From: Streptococcus entericus DSM 14446
Lineage (GTDB): Bacteria > Bacillota > Bacilli > Lactobacillales > Streptococcaceae
Length of the DNA stretch: 47,142 bases
Assembly: GCF_000380025.1 (NCBI RefSeq)
Contig: NZ_KB904161.1
Location: forward strand, 202-47,343
Direction of reading: 5' to 3'
Positions 31,404-37,729 of the stretch are shown here, piece by piece. A model generated the notes under the pieces. The model ran no database searches, was not told the origin of the DNA, and worked only from the letters and a program-made list of their open reading frames with translations. The translations under genes and the position numbers were made by a program. Numbering within the stretch: position 1 is the stretch's first letter; each line of letters opens with the position of its first letter.

Positions 31404-31906
31404 ACACTCACCCCCTTATAGCAACGATTTAGCTCGGTTAAAAAGTAGCGAGCTAGGTCTAGTCGTTTGGTTAGACTGGTAAATACTCCGATAACCTGCT
31501 CATAATCATACCCCGTCACAAACATCACCCGAACCAAATAGGCAACTTCCTGCCTGGTATGGATACCAAAGCAAACGGCATCTAACAACCAGCCAGATAG
31601 GGCTAGTCCCACACCTTGGTGCTTCTCGGCTAGCTGGTGCTGTTCTAGGTCTAGTAGCTCCGTCAGTAGCTGATTGCCTGCATAGGCTGGGGCAAAATCT
31701 CTCACCAGCTCCCCTCGCTCTGGGACCTGTTCTGCAACCTCTAGCCAGAGTTTAGTCAGCTTAAATGGCATTAGATAGCAACTCAAGGGCTCGCGATAGA
31801 TAAAGCAGTAGTAGTCGCCTTGCTGATATACTCTCGTTGGGTTATCCTGTAAAAAACCAAACAAACCCAAATAGTCACGGTGCAGGGTTAAAATCAAATA
31901 ACGCAT
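31400..31906 (-). CDS. Hypothetical replication-module protein, 168 residues
   Basis: MRYLILTLHRDYLGLFGFLQ begins the protein; AAAGGAGAG immediately before it decides this start over the longer frame to 31996. Aromatic and leucine-rich sequence (YCFIYREPLSCYLMPFKLTK and SGWLLDAVCFGIHTRQEV) has no motif I recognise. ATGA overlap with the initiator gene indicates coupling and a role in replication, possibly as a primase accessory factor. That is inference only. Confidence 0.65.
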   Translation of the reverse strand: MRYLILTLHRDYLGLFGFLQDNPTRVYQQGDYYCFIYREPLSCYLMPFKLTKLWLEVAEQVPERGELVRDFAPAYAGNQLLTELLDLEQHQLAEKHQGVGLALSGWLLDAVCFGIHTRQEVAYLVRVMFVTGYDYEQVIGVFTSLTKRLDLARYFLTELNRCYKGVSV

Positions 31907-32054
31907 TCTCTCTCCTTTCATCTGGTATATTTGGGCAATAACTTGCTCACGTTTTTCTATCGGACAATGTCCAACCACTGTCCAAAAGGTGTCCAAAAAA
32001 GTTCTTGAGCGCTATTATTGAGGCGAATGTTCAAATTAACTAACATCGACAACC

Positions 32055-32342
32055 TCAGCTTCTTTCATCTTCTACCCCCAAAAATTCTAATAACTCGCTA
32101 ACCTTATAAAAAATAGTCCTCGTGTCCTCAAGCGGTGGATGGTAGGCTTTTAGCCCTAGCTTTTCCCACTCTCTGAAAGTCTGGGCTCGCTTGATACCCA
32201 GCTCTGCCATGGCATCTTGTCGGCTAATCAAGCCCGTTAACCGTGGTTTGGGTTTGGTCTGCAAGTCCAGAAAACGGCTGATCAACTCAAGAATACCTTT
32301 GAATAATTTCTTTTCCCCTTGAGGGCTTAGCTCTAGTTGCAT
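32055..32342 (-). CDS. MerR-like/excisionase-type DNA-binding protein (homologue of 21261)
   Basis: 95 residues with SRQDAMAELGIKRAQTFREW then EKLGLKAYHPPLEDTRTIFY and KVSELLEFLGV. The same core is found in the island 1 protein at 21261. The domain is a winged-helix of the MerR/excisionase type. Conservation across islands with unrelated replication genes suggests a shared regulatory or excision role instead of a replication-specific one. Confidence 0.7.
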   Translation of the reverse strand: MQLELSPQGEKKLFKGILELISRFLDLQTKPKPRLTGLISRQDAMAELGIKRAQTFREWEKLGLKAYHPPLEDTRTIFYKVSELLEFLGVEDERS

Positions 32343-32500
32343 GTCGTGCCCTCCTTATCAGTCATAACATCTTTGACCAACATAGCGAACCGCTCAGGGT
32401 AAAGTAAACCTCGGTCGTAAGAGATGACAAAGTTTCTGATTTTTTCTAGCTTTCGTAACTCGTTAGCCACCTGTTGGGCTAGCGTTTGCTGATTGCTCAT
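32333..32500 (-). CDS. Small island protein, 55 residues
   Basis: It starts MSNQQTLAQQVANELRKLEK at 32500, in an ATGA overlap with the membrane-protein gene upstream, and ends inside the MerR-like gene at 32333. It contains FVISYDRGLLYPERFAMLVK. The tight overlaps on both sides and the in-frame ribosome site (GGAG) argue that it is real. No family recognised. Confidence 0.6.
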   Translation of the reverse strand: MSNQQTLAQQVANELRKLEKIRNFVISYDRGLLYPERFAMLVKDVMTDKEGTTCN

Positions 32501-32667
32501 GGTCTTACTCCTTGTCTATCTTCCAATTCCTGTAAGAGCTGGGCAAGCTCCGCCTTATCCTCTGGGGTCAACGTCAGCATCTTATGCCATAAGACCATCA
32601 CTAGGGGCAACAAAACCGCCATAATCGCCCAAAACTGCGGTAAGGTTAAGATAATGGTATCGGTCAT
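32497..32667 (-). CDS. Small single-helix membrane protein, 56 residues
   Basis: It begins MTDTIILTLPQFWAIMAVLL with one hydrophobic segment to about residue 27, then an acidic amphipathic tail (TPEDKAELAQLLQELEDRQG). GGAGGATTAAAG precedes the ATG. The stop overlaps the next start. Membrane location is predicted from composition; the role is unknown, but small membrane proteins in satellites can be superinfection or lysis-timing factors. Confidence 0.6.
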   Translation of the reverse strand: MTDTIILTLPQFWAIMAVLLPLVMVLWHKMLTLTPEDKAELAQLLQELEDRQGVRP

Positions 32668-32669
32668 CT

Positions 32670-32897
32670 TTAATCCTCCAGCAACTGCTCAGCTACTGCT
32701 GTTAAACGTCGGTCAATGTCTTGCAAGAGATTAAAAAGGTTATCGACACTCTTGCCAAAAATCAACTGCCCTGCCTCTCTCGTCTCCTTGTGAGATAATA
32801 GAGATGAAACAGCATCGATAAAATCTGCCTGATGTCCGATGATGTGGTTGATTTCTAGGATTTCAGGCCCTAGTTCATTTTTAGTCTTTTCTGTCAT
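32670..32897 (-). CDS. Hypothetical island protein, 75 residues
   Basis: It starts MTEKTKNELGPEILEINHII and is acidic and helical (DNLFNLLQDIDRRLTAVAEQ). A ribosome site, AAGGAGAG, precedes it. It lies two bases from the gene upstream and two bases from the membrane-protein start downstream, so it is part of the early operon. No family recognised. Confidence 0.65.
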   Translation of the reverse strand: MTEKTKNELGPEILEINHIIGHQADFIDAVSSLLSHKETREAGQLIFGKSVDNLFNLLQDIDRRLTAVAEQLLED

Positions 32898-32899
32898 GT

Positions 32900-33148
32900 T
32901 TAACTCTCCTTATAAGCTCGCTCGACTAATTTCCTGTGCTCATCTTGCAACTGTTGCAGTCTGTTCATAACTAGGTTTAAGATAGCCAACTTCTCGCCGT
33001 GATTGCAGAAAAAGCTAAAAACTGCCACTTGGTCGCTGGTGTCAACGGTCTTGTTCAACCATGACCAGACCGCTCCCAAAGCTTGATTGCACTCTTCAAC
33101 ATTTGTCAGTAAATCGTCATAGTTGCTTGCGATGTCTTCTTTTGTCAA
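32900..33148 (-). CDS. Hypothetical island protein, 82 residues
   Basis: It starts with TTG (LTKEDIASNYDDLLTNVEEC in the coding frame) at 33148 with GAGG upstream. It is helical, with ALGAVWSWLNKTVDTSDQV and a C-terminal RLQQLQDEHRKLVERAY. It is the last early gene before the small RNA locus when read from CI outward. No family recognised. Confidence 0.6.
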   Translation of the reverse strand: MTKEDIASNYDDLLTNVEECNQALGAVWSWLNKTVDTSDQVAVFSFFCNHGEKLAILNLVMNRLQQLQDEHRKLVERAYKES

Positions 33149-33173
33149 CTTGTTTTTCCTCGCTTCTCTTGTT

Positions 33174-33312
33174 TTTTCTTCTGATTCATGCTATACTAAC
33201 AGTATGATGACTTACTAAAACCCTTGATAACGGCTTGCCTGCTTGTCATCGTGTTCTAGTTGTTTGTGTTAAAGGCTTCCTACTTTGGTCGGTTGGTTAA
33301 GCCTTTTTTGTA
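33174..33312 (+). ncRNA. Island 2 int-leader-mimic small RNA
   Basis: The promoter is TTGTTT, 17 bases and an extended -10 TGCTATACT (33189-33197). The transcript from about 33203 contains the 27-base word at 33217-33243, then TGTCATCGTGTTCTAGTTG. It closes with terminator AAGGCTT/AAGCCTT and six T (33277-33312). It is the counterpart of 23589-23733 and sits at the same place in the early region. The two copies differ mainly at scattered C/T positions and in the terminator loop. Confidence 0.65.
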
Positions 33313-33326
33313 TATTGTTTAAGCCT

Positions 33327-33584
33327 CTACTTTTTCATATTTTTAGGCCGTGCTTTATAGCTTAAATCCCGACTATCCAATAAATCAATGATCCAGCTAA
33401 AACCTTGTGCAAGCAGTTCTAGCATGGCCCCTAAATCTTCTGAACCCATCTCCTCATAGTTCATCGATAGGTGTTCAGCTAAATCTCTATCTTTCTTGAC
33501 TAGTTCTTTAAAATCCTTGTAATACTTAGGGATTTCTATCCCTTTGCGGTTAGTGATAGTAGGGATGTCTTTTTCTTTAGTCAT
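33327..33584 (-). CDS. Hypothetical early protein, 85 residues
   Basis: It begins MTKEKDIPTITNRKGIEIPK with a strong AAAAGGAGAG. It is mixed alpha/beta in composition, with LAEHLSMNYEEMGSEDLGAM and GFSWIIDLLDSRDLSYK. It is the gene beside the small RNA terminator, transcribed from the other strand. No family recognised. Confidence 0.65.
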   Translation of the reverse strand: MTKEKDIPTITNRKGIEIPKYYKDFKELVKKDRDLAEHLSMNYEEMGSEDLGAMLELLAQGFSWIIDLLDSRDLSYKARPKNMKK

Positions 33585-33602
33585 GAGTTCTCTCCTTTTT
33601 CT

Positions 33603-34010
33603 CTAGTCATTGAGTTCTACCAGCTCCTTGTAGATGTCATCTGGTATCTCATTTAAGGCAACTTGCTGTAGTTGGATCGCTTTTAGGCGGTTGGTATCGC
33701 TTGTGGTAGCCTTCTTGATGATAGCAGTTGTTGCTTCGACTTGCTCAAAAAACTTTTCCAGTTTCAGCCGTCTGCCTGCACTTAGCTCTACCACCTCTTG
33801 GCGGTTATTTTTCAAAAACTCAAAATCCACAATTTCGCCCTCTTCCAGACGGTAAGTGATAACCCCACGCATCCGCCACTGGTAAAGGCGTTTTTTGATG
33901 TCATCATCCGTCCAGCCTTTGAGACGGCTGGCAATCAGGTCAAAGCTGACAAGACCGTTATGGTCGTAAACTTCCCTTAGGAGGTCTTGGGTAAATGGTG
34001 TTCGGCTCAT
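33603..34010 (-). CDS. Hypothetical DNA-binding-like early protein, 135 residues
   Basis: I choose the Met at 34010 (MSRTPFTQDLLREVYDHNGL) since AAGGAGAAACACC precedes it, over the longer frame to 34052. Residues 8-60 look like a winged-helix unit (LVSFDLIASRLKGWTDDDIK then KRLYQWRMRGVITYRLEEG), with a long helical C-terminal half. It overlaps the upstream 65-residue gene by four bases. Likely a regulator of early expression; unproven. Confidence 0.65.
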   Translation of the reverse strand: MSRTPFTQDLLREVYDHNGLVSFDLIASRLKGWTDDDIKKRLYQWRMRGVITYRLEEGEIVDFEFLKNNRQEVVELSAGRRLKLEKFFEQVEATTAIIKKATTSDTNRLKAIQLQQVALNEIPDDIYKELVELND

Positions 34011-34204
34011 GGTGTTTCTCCTTGTTGTTTTTGGTAATAGTCTCTTATCCAAGCCCCCCGCTGGGCTATGGGTAAGGTTAGTAGGGTTGTGATGGTAGCG
34101 ATGGGGATTTTACCAGTGACAAAATCACGGATCACCAGGGCTAGGTCGGGATATTTTTCAGTAATATGGTCTAAAAACCGTTCAAGGTCAAGGGGTTCTG
34201 TCAT
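34007..34204 (-). CDS. Hypothetical early protein, 65 residues
   Basis: It starts MTEPLDLERFLDHITEKYPD and contains IATITTLLTLPIAQRGAWIR, possibly a small helical bundle. ATGA overlap with the 135-residue gene indicates co-translation. It is the first gene after the Cro-like regulator. No family recognised. Confidence 0.62.
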   Translation of the reverse strand: MTEPLDLERFLDHITEKYPDLALVIRDFVTGKIPIATITTLLTLPIAQRGAWIRDYYQKQQGETP

Positions 34205-34267
34205 AGGCTTGGGTCTCCTTGTTTTTATATTTTGGTCGTTTGCGTTTTTTGTGACTCGCCTGCCGTG

Positions 34268-34453
34268 CTAGTCTTCCACTAGCCAACGTTCCACCCTGTC
34301 ATAGATGTCACGCCGTACGTCATAATCGCCCTGCTCAATCAGCGATAGGGTCTTATAGGTCGTTCCCAGCTCTTGGGCTAGGTCTTTCATGGTCTGACGG
34401 TTCACGGCTCGCTTGATACGAATACGCTCTGCCATCTCGTGAGTGATTAGCAT
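34268..34453 (-). CDS. Cro-like helix-turn-helix regulator of island 2
   Basis: 61 residues, a single XRE domain (MKDLAQELGTTYKTLSLIEQ) ending VERWLVED, homologous to the island 1 protein at 23768. It is divergent from the CI-like gene and first in the early operon. GGAGGACATCA precedes the start. Role: early repressor of the CI promoter, by analogy with phage switches. Confidence 0.82.
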   Translation of the reverse strand: MLITHEMAERIRIKRAVNRQTMKDLAQELGTTYKTLSLIEQGDYDVRRDIYDRVERWLVED

Positions 34454-34658
34454 TGATGTCCTCCTTTGTCTTTTGATAAATAGCCAAGCGTGAAAGGTAG
34501 TAAGGTTTGAGTGCTTGGTTTATGTATCCTTTTTGGATAACACAAGATTGATTATATACCCATTTTTGTTACTTGTCAACAACTTTTTTATTTTTTTGTA
34601 ACTTTTTTTGATACTTTTCTAAAATCGTGATATAATCAAGTGGAAAGGTAGTAAACTC
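34454..34658. promoter_or_regulatory. Divergent cro/cI promoter region, island 2
   Basis: The cro promoter on the minus strand is near consensus: TTGACA (34579-34574), 17 bases, TATAAT (34556-34551). The cI promoter on the plus strand is TTGATA (34608), 17 bases, TATAAT (34631). GTTAC (34569) and GTAAC (34598) and repeated ACTTTTTT words between them are candidate operators. TATCC/GGATA near 34526-34540 forms a small palindrome over the cro transcript start. Confidence 0.75.
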
Positions 34659-35114
34659 ATGGAAAATAAAATTAAAGACTTACGCAAAGAAAAAGGGCTA
34701 ACACAGCAAGAGCTAGCCGATGAAATAGGTGTTTCAAAGCTGACCATACTCCGTTGGGAGCAAGGCCAACGTGATATAAAAACAGAAAAAGCCCAACAAC
34801 TGGCGGATTATTTTGGGGTGAGTGTGGGGTATCTGTTGGGGTATAGTGAGGATAAAAAAGACGCTCCTATCGCTTTTAATTCTCCTGAAGAATTTGAAAG
34901 AGCAAGGGCCAAGCTAATTGAACAGTTAGAAGATAGCGATACAAAAGAGCTTGCTCTGGCATATAGTGGGAAAGAACTGACTGGGATTATAGAAAAGACC
35001 GTCTTGAGGTATGATAAAGAAAAAGAGTTTTTAGATAACTTTTTCCAGCTCAAAGAAAAAGATAAAACCATCATCCGCTATCTCGTTGAAAACCTTGTTG
35101 ACAATAAAGAATAA
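34659..35114 (+). CDS. CI-like repressor of island 2
   Basis: 151 residues. The N-terminal XRE helix-turn-helix (LRKEKGLTQQELADEIGVSK then LTILRWEQGQRDIKTEKAQQ) is followed by YFGVSVGYLLGYSEDKK, then a helical C-terminal domain (FERARAKLIEQLEDSDTKEL) with no S24 peptidase core. Derepression is likely to need an antirepressor. It is followed after 17 bases by the exonuclease gene, so both are expressed in the integrated state. Confidence 0.85.
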   Translation: MENKIKDLRKEKGLTQQELADEIGVSKLTILRWEQGQRDIKTEKAQQLADYFGVSVGYLLGYSEDKKDAPIAFNSPEEFERARAKLIEQLEDSDTKELALAYSGKELTGIIEKTVLRYDKEKEFLDNFFQLKEKDKTIIRYLVENLVDNKE

Positions 35115-35131
35115 CCAGAAAGGCCTAGTTT

Positions 35132-35818
35132 ATGTTCTCATTTGTTGCTTTAGATGTTGAAACGTCAAATTATAATCGATCTAGTCTTTGCTCTATTGGT
35201 TTAGTAAAGTTTATTGATGGACAGATAGTAGAGAGATTTTACACCCTTATTAATCCAGAAGAAGATTTTTCAAAGAAAAATATAAAAGTTCACGGGATCA
35301 CCCCAGAAGATGTCAAAGACAGCCCCAACTTTCCGACTGTTCGCCAAGAAATTTATGACTTTATTGACGGTTTGCCTGTTGTTGCTCATAATGCTAGCTT
35401 TGATTTTTCAGTTATGAAAGCCGTTTATGAAAAATACGGCTTACGGTTTGACCCTATTGAATATTGCTGTACCTATCGCTTTGCTAAAGGGCTTTACCCA
35501 GAGTTTGAAAATCATAAACTAAATACTTTGGCTCAAAATTTTGACTTGACTTTATTACACCATAACGCCTTATCTGATGCGGAAGTCTGTGGTTATCTGT
35601 TGTTGAAGATGATTGATGACACAAAAAAAGATAACTTAAAACAATTTTCAAATAGTTTAGGTTATCCTGATTTAGGTTTGCTTGGTGCCTACGGGTTCTC
35701 AAAAAAAGGTAAGCCATCAGCTACCCAAGTCTCCTCTCAGTATGTTCAAACAGGAGAAAAGAAAAAGCCTGATTTCTTCTTCTTGATTGGTCAAATTATA
35801 AAAAAATGGTTCAAGTAA
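35132..35818 (+). CDS. DEDDh 3'-5' exonuclease (DnaQ/PolC epsilon-like), island cargo
   Basis: 228 residues. Catalytic residues are visible: D8 and E10 in VALDVETSN, D91 in AHNASFDFSVMK, H144 and D149 in LLHHNALSDAEV. It therefore has the full DEDDh set, and should degrade single strands or ends in the 3'-5' direction. A basic C-terminal tail (EKKKPDFFFLIGQIIKKWFK) is hydrophobic at its end. It is transcribed with the repressor and is therefore on when the island is dormant, which is what would be expected of a defence or maintenance cargo gene. The alternative is a decayed replication or BRCT-type exonuclease. Confidence 0.85.
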   Translation: MFSFVALDVETSNYNRSSLCSIGLVKFIDGQIVERFYTLINPEEDFSKKNIKVHGITPEDVKDSPNFPTVRQEIYDFIDGLPVVAHNASFDFSVMKAVYEKYGLRFDPIEYCCTYRFAKGLYPEFENHKLNTLAQNFDLTLLHHNALSDAEVCGYLLLKMIDDTKKDNLKQFSNSLGYPDLGLLGAYGFSKKGKPSATQVSSQYVQTGEKKKPDFFFLIGQIIKKWFK

Positions 35819-36255
35819 GATTCTTTGATACCAAAAGACCAGCCCATCGGCTGGCCTCCACCAGTCTAACGTCCAATATTGCCAGTATTTTCCAGCTAGT
35901 AAATGCCAATATTTGCACCTTTTAGGTCATAAAAGTATATAAAAGTGTTAAAAAAGTACAAAAAGTTGACTAAAAGAAAAAACGTAGTAGAATTATAGTA
36001 AAGCTACTTGTAATTCTGGTATGTCAGCGTGCTTTTGTAAGTTGCCTGTGTGGTAACCTGCTATCAGTTAAGGGCTTTTTTCTTTTATGATTTTGAGGTG
36101 CATCAGCTTAGTTGGTGCACTTTTTCGATATCTTGGGAGCCTAAAAAGCCCGTATAAGCCCCGTAGCACGATTTTAGAACTTGCCCTGTGATTTTTGCCG
36201 ACCGACCCAAAACAAGCAAAAATAAGGGCGGTCTCGTTGGTCTGGTAAGGGTATA

Positions 36256-36400
36256 AACAAAAAACCAACCCTTAAAGAGTTGGTTTGATGCCGACCTTCA
36301 CGTCGTCACTGTACATTTTTGGTTCTCACGCCAATAACCAAAAAAATATTTTGGGTAAACCCAATAAAATCATTATACCCGATTTTCAAAAAACAAACAA
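36256..36400 (-). ncRNA. Predicted small RNA with 25-nt complementarity to the late-regulator leader
   Basis: The promoter on the minus strand is TTGTTT (36400-36395), 17 bases, TATAAT (36377-36372). The transcript from about 36365 runs for about 110 nt to terminator AAACCAAC/GTTGGTTT plus T-run (36286-36262). It contains AAAAATGTACAGTGACG then ACGTGAAG at 36320-36296. This complements 24 of 25 bases of the minus-strand sequence at 28098-28074, about 60 bases before the 205-residue regulator start. Confidence 0.6.
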
Positions 36401-36405
36401 CCTCT

Positions 36406-36456
36406 AAAACCTTTGATAACGGCTTGCCTGCTGATAGTTAGAAAAGAGGTTAGAAC
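36406..36456 (+). promoter_or_regulatory. Integrase leader, island 2 (shared 27-base word)
   Basis: 36406-36432 matches the leader of the island 1 integrase and both mimic RNAs with a single base change (CCTTTG for CCCTTG). CTTGCCTGCTGA at 36423-36434 complements the left-end RNA loop plus two stem bases. The ribosome site GAAAAGAGG follows. Confidence 0.6.
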
Positions 36457-37623
36457 ATGAAAATCACAACGTACACCAAAAAAGACGGCTCGACTGTCTA
36501 CCGCACCAGCGTTTTTCTAGGCGTTGACCAGGTAACGGGCAAGAAAGTCAATACCACGGTATCTGCACGCACCAAAAGGGAGTTAGACCAAAAGGCAAGG
36601 CGTAAAATCCTAGACTTTGAGAAAGCAGGGTCAACGGTTCATAAGGCCGTAGCGGTCAAGACCTATCAGGAACTGGCCGAACTCTGGTGGGAAAGCTACC
36701 AGCATACCGTCAAATCAAACACGCAAGACGGCGTTAGAAAGCTACTCAATAACCATATTCTGCCAGCATTCGGGACTTACAGGCTCGACAAGCTGACCCC
36801 TCCACTGATCCAGGGCATTATCAACAAGATAGCCAAGGCGGCCAACGAGGGCCAGCCGGGGGCTTATCTCCACTATGACAAAATCCACGGCCTCAACAAG
36901 CGGATTTTACAGTATGGGGTCATCTTGCAAGCCCTGCCTTATAACCCAGCCCGTGAGGTTATCCTACCACGCAATACGGCCAAGGCTGACCGCCAAACCG
37001 TCAAGCACTGGGAAAATGACCAGCTAAAGGCCTTTTTAGATTATCTAGGCAACCTTGATCTAAATCGTTACCGTTACTTATACGAGGTCACCCTATACAA
37101 GTTTCTACTGGCCACGGGTTGCCGTATAAACGAGGCTCTGGCTCTTGACTGGTCTGATATTGACCTAGAAGCTAGGACAGTCAACGTGACCAAGACCCTA
37201 GACTATAAGCAAGAGGTCAATAGCCCCAAATCTAAAGCCAGCAATCGGATCATCGATATAGACCAAGCCACTTGTGCCATGCTACATCAGTACAAGCTCC
37301 GACAGGTTCAAGAGGCTTGGCAACTAGGGCGGACTGAAACCGTGGTCTTTTCAGATTTTATCCACGCCTACCCTAATAATCGCACCTTACAAACCAGATT
37401 AAGAACTCACTTCAAAAGGGCTGGCATGCCTAATATCGGCTTTCATGGTTTCCGCCATACCCACGCTAGCCTACTCCTTAACTCTGGCATACCTTACAAG
37501 GAACTCCAACATAGACTAGGGCATTCCACTCTATCTATGACCATGGATATTTATAGCCACCTCTCAAAAGAGAAAGCCAAGTCCGCTGTCTCATTCTTTG
37601 AAAAGGCTCTAAAATCCATCTAG
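36457..37623 (+). CDS. int: Tyrosine integrase of island 2
   Basis: 388 residues. The N-terminal arm-binding domain (GSTVYRTSVFLGVDQVTGKK) leads to the core-binding domain. The catalytic part has LLATGCRINEALALDWSDID (Arg), HGFRHTHAS (His-x-x-Arg), LGHSTLSMTMDIYSHL (Tyr nucleophile). It ends two bases into the arm repeats and about 90 bases before the rpsD stop, so it is the attR-proximal gene. Homologous to the island 1 integrase along its length. Confidence 0.93.
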   Translation: MKITTYTKKDGSTVYRTSVFLGVDQVTGKKVNTTVSARTKRELDQKARRKILDFEKAGSTVHKAVAVKTYQELAELWWESYQHTVKSNTQDGVRKLLNNHILPAFGTYRLDKLTPPLIQGIINKIAKAANEGQPGAYLHYDKIHGLNKRILQYGVILQALPYNPAREVILPRNTAKADRQTVKHWENDQLKAFLDYLGNLDLNRYRYLYEVTLYKFLLATGCRINEALALDWSDIDLEARTVNVTKTLDYKQEVNSPKSKASNRIIDIDQATCAMLHQYKLRQVQEAWQLGRTETVVFSDFIHAYPNNRTLQTRLRTHFKRAGMPNIGFHGFRHTHASLLLNSGIPYKELQHRLGHSTLSMTMDIYSHLSKEKAKSAVSFFEKALKSI

Positions 37624-37643
37624 TCCGTAAAAAGTCCGTAAAA
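37622..37643. repeat. Island 2 right arm-type repeats
   Basis: Two perfect copies of AGTCCGTAAAA in an 11-base period begin in the stop codon of int. They match the left-end pair at 26366-26387. Confidence 0.68.
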
Positions 37644-37671
37644 CAGATTTTTAGCCCCTTGAAAGCAAACG

Positions 37672-37729
37672 AAAAGCCCGCAACCACGGGCTTTTTATGT
37701 GCTTCACTATCAGATTAAAGCATTTTGTT
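37672..37729. repeat. attR: rpsD terminator and 3' end carried by island 2
   Basis: This is the right copy of the 58-bp repeat. AAAAGCCCGC and its complement make the rpsD terminator (minus strand). The last 15 bases, 37715-37729, are the rpsD 3' end. The insertion therefore leaves rpsD with an intact coding end and terminator. Confidence 0.88.

Larger units (their letters stand above)
35819..36456. other. Intergenic region between exonuclease and int, island 2
   Basis: No gene. A promoter-like pair TTGACT, 16 bases and TAGAAT at 35966-35993 is present. GTGCA/TGCAC with five T after it (about 36102-36125) makes a weak terminator. AGGGCGGTCTCGT at 36218 is shared with island 1. The minus-strand small RNA at 36256-36400 and the integrase leader complete the region. 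Confidence 0.55.
26251..37720. mobile_element. Island 2 (primase-helicase/iteron replication type)
   Basis: It is bounded by the internal junction and by attR at rpsD. Its arm repeats (AGTCCGTAAAA) occur at both ends and differ from those of island 1. Early genes are on the minus strand; CI, an exonuclease and integrase are on the plus strand. It shares the general plan and several homologues with island 1 but has an unrelated replication system and no small terminase that I recognise. Confidence 0.82.
15466..37729. mobile_element. Tandem pair of satellite-like islands at the 3' end of rpsD
   Basis: The outer boundaries are a 58-bp direct repeat (57 of 58 identical) at 15466-15523 and 37672-37729. 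The repeat spans the last 15 bases of rpsD and its terminator. Inside are two complete modules, each with the same order from left to right. These are small RNAs, a late regulator, packaging-type genes, replication genes, a Cro/CI switch and a tyrosine integrase. No capsid, tail, lysis or large-terminase gene is present, so these are satellites and not prophages. They resemble Gram-positive phage-inducible chromosomal islands; helper phages are unknown. Confidence 0.88.

Noticed and set aside
24118..35114. SOS-type self-cleaving repressors in the islands
   Set aside because: Neither CI-like protein has the LexA/S24 Ser-Lys catalytic domain; both are short with only a helical C-terminus.
35966..36090. 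A further small RNA downstream of the exonuclease (TTGACT ... TAGAAT promoter)
   Set aside because: The AGGGCTTTTTT run has no clear pairing arm, so there is no proper terminator. I kept it only as a promoter-like note.
15466..37729. A complete prophage
   Set aside because: No large terminase, portal, capsid, tail, holin or lysin gene is present in either module.
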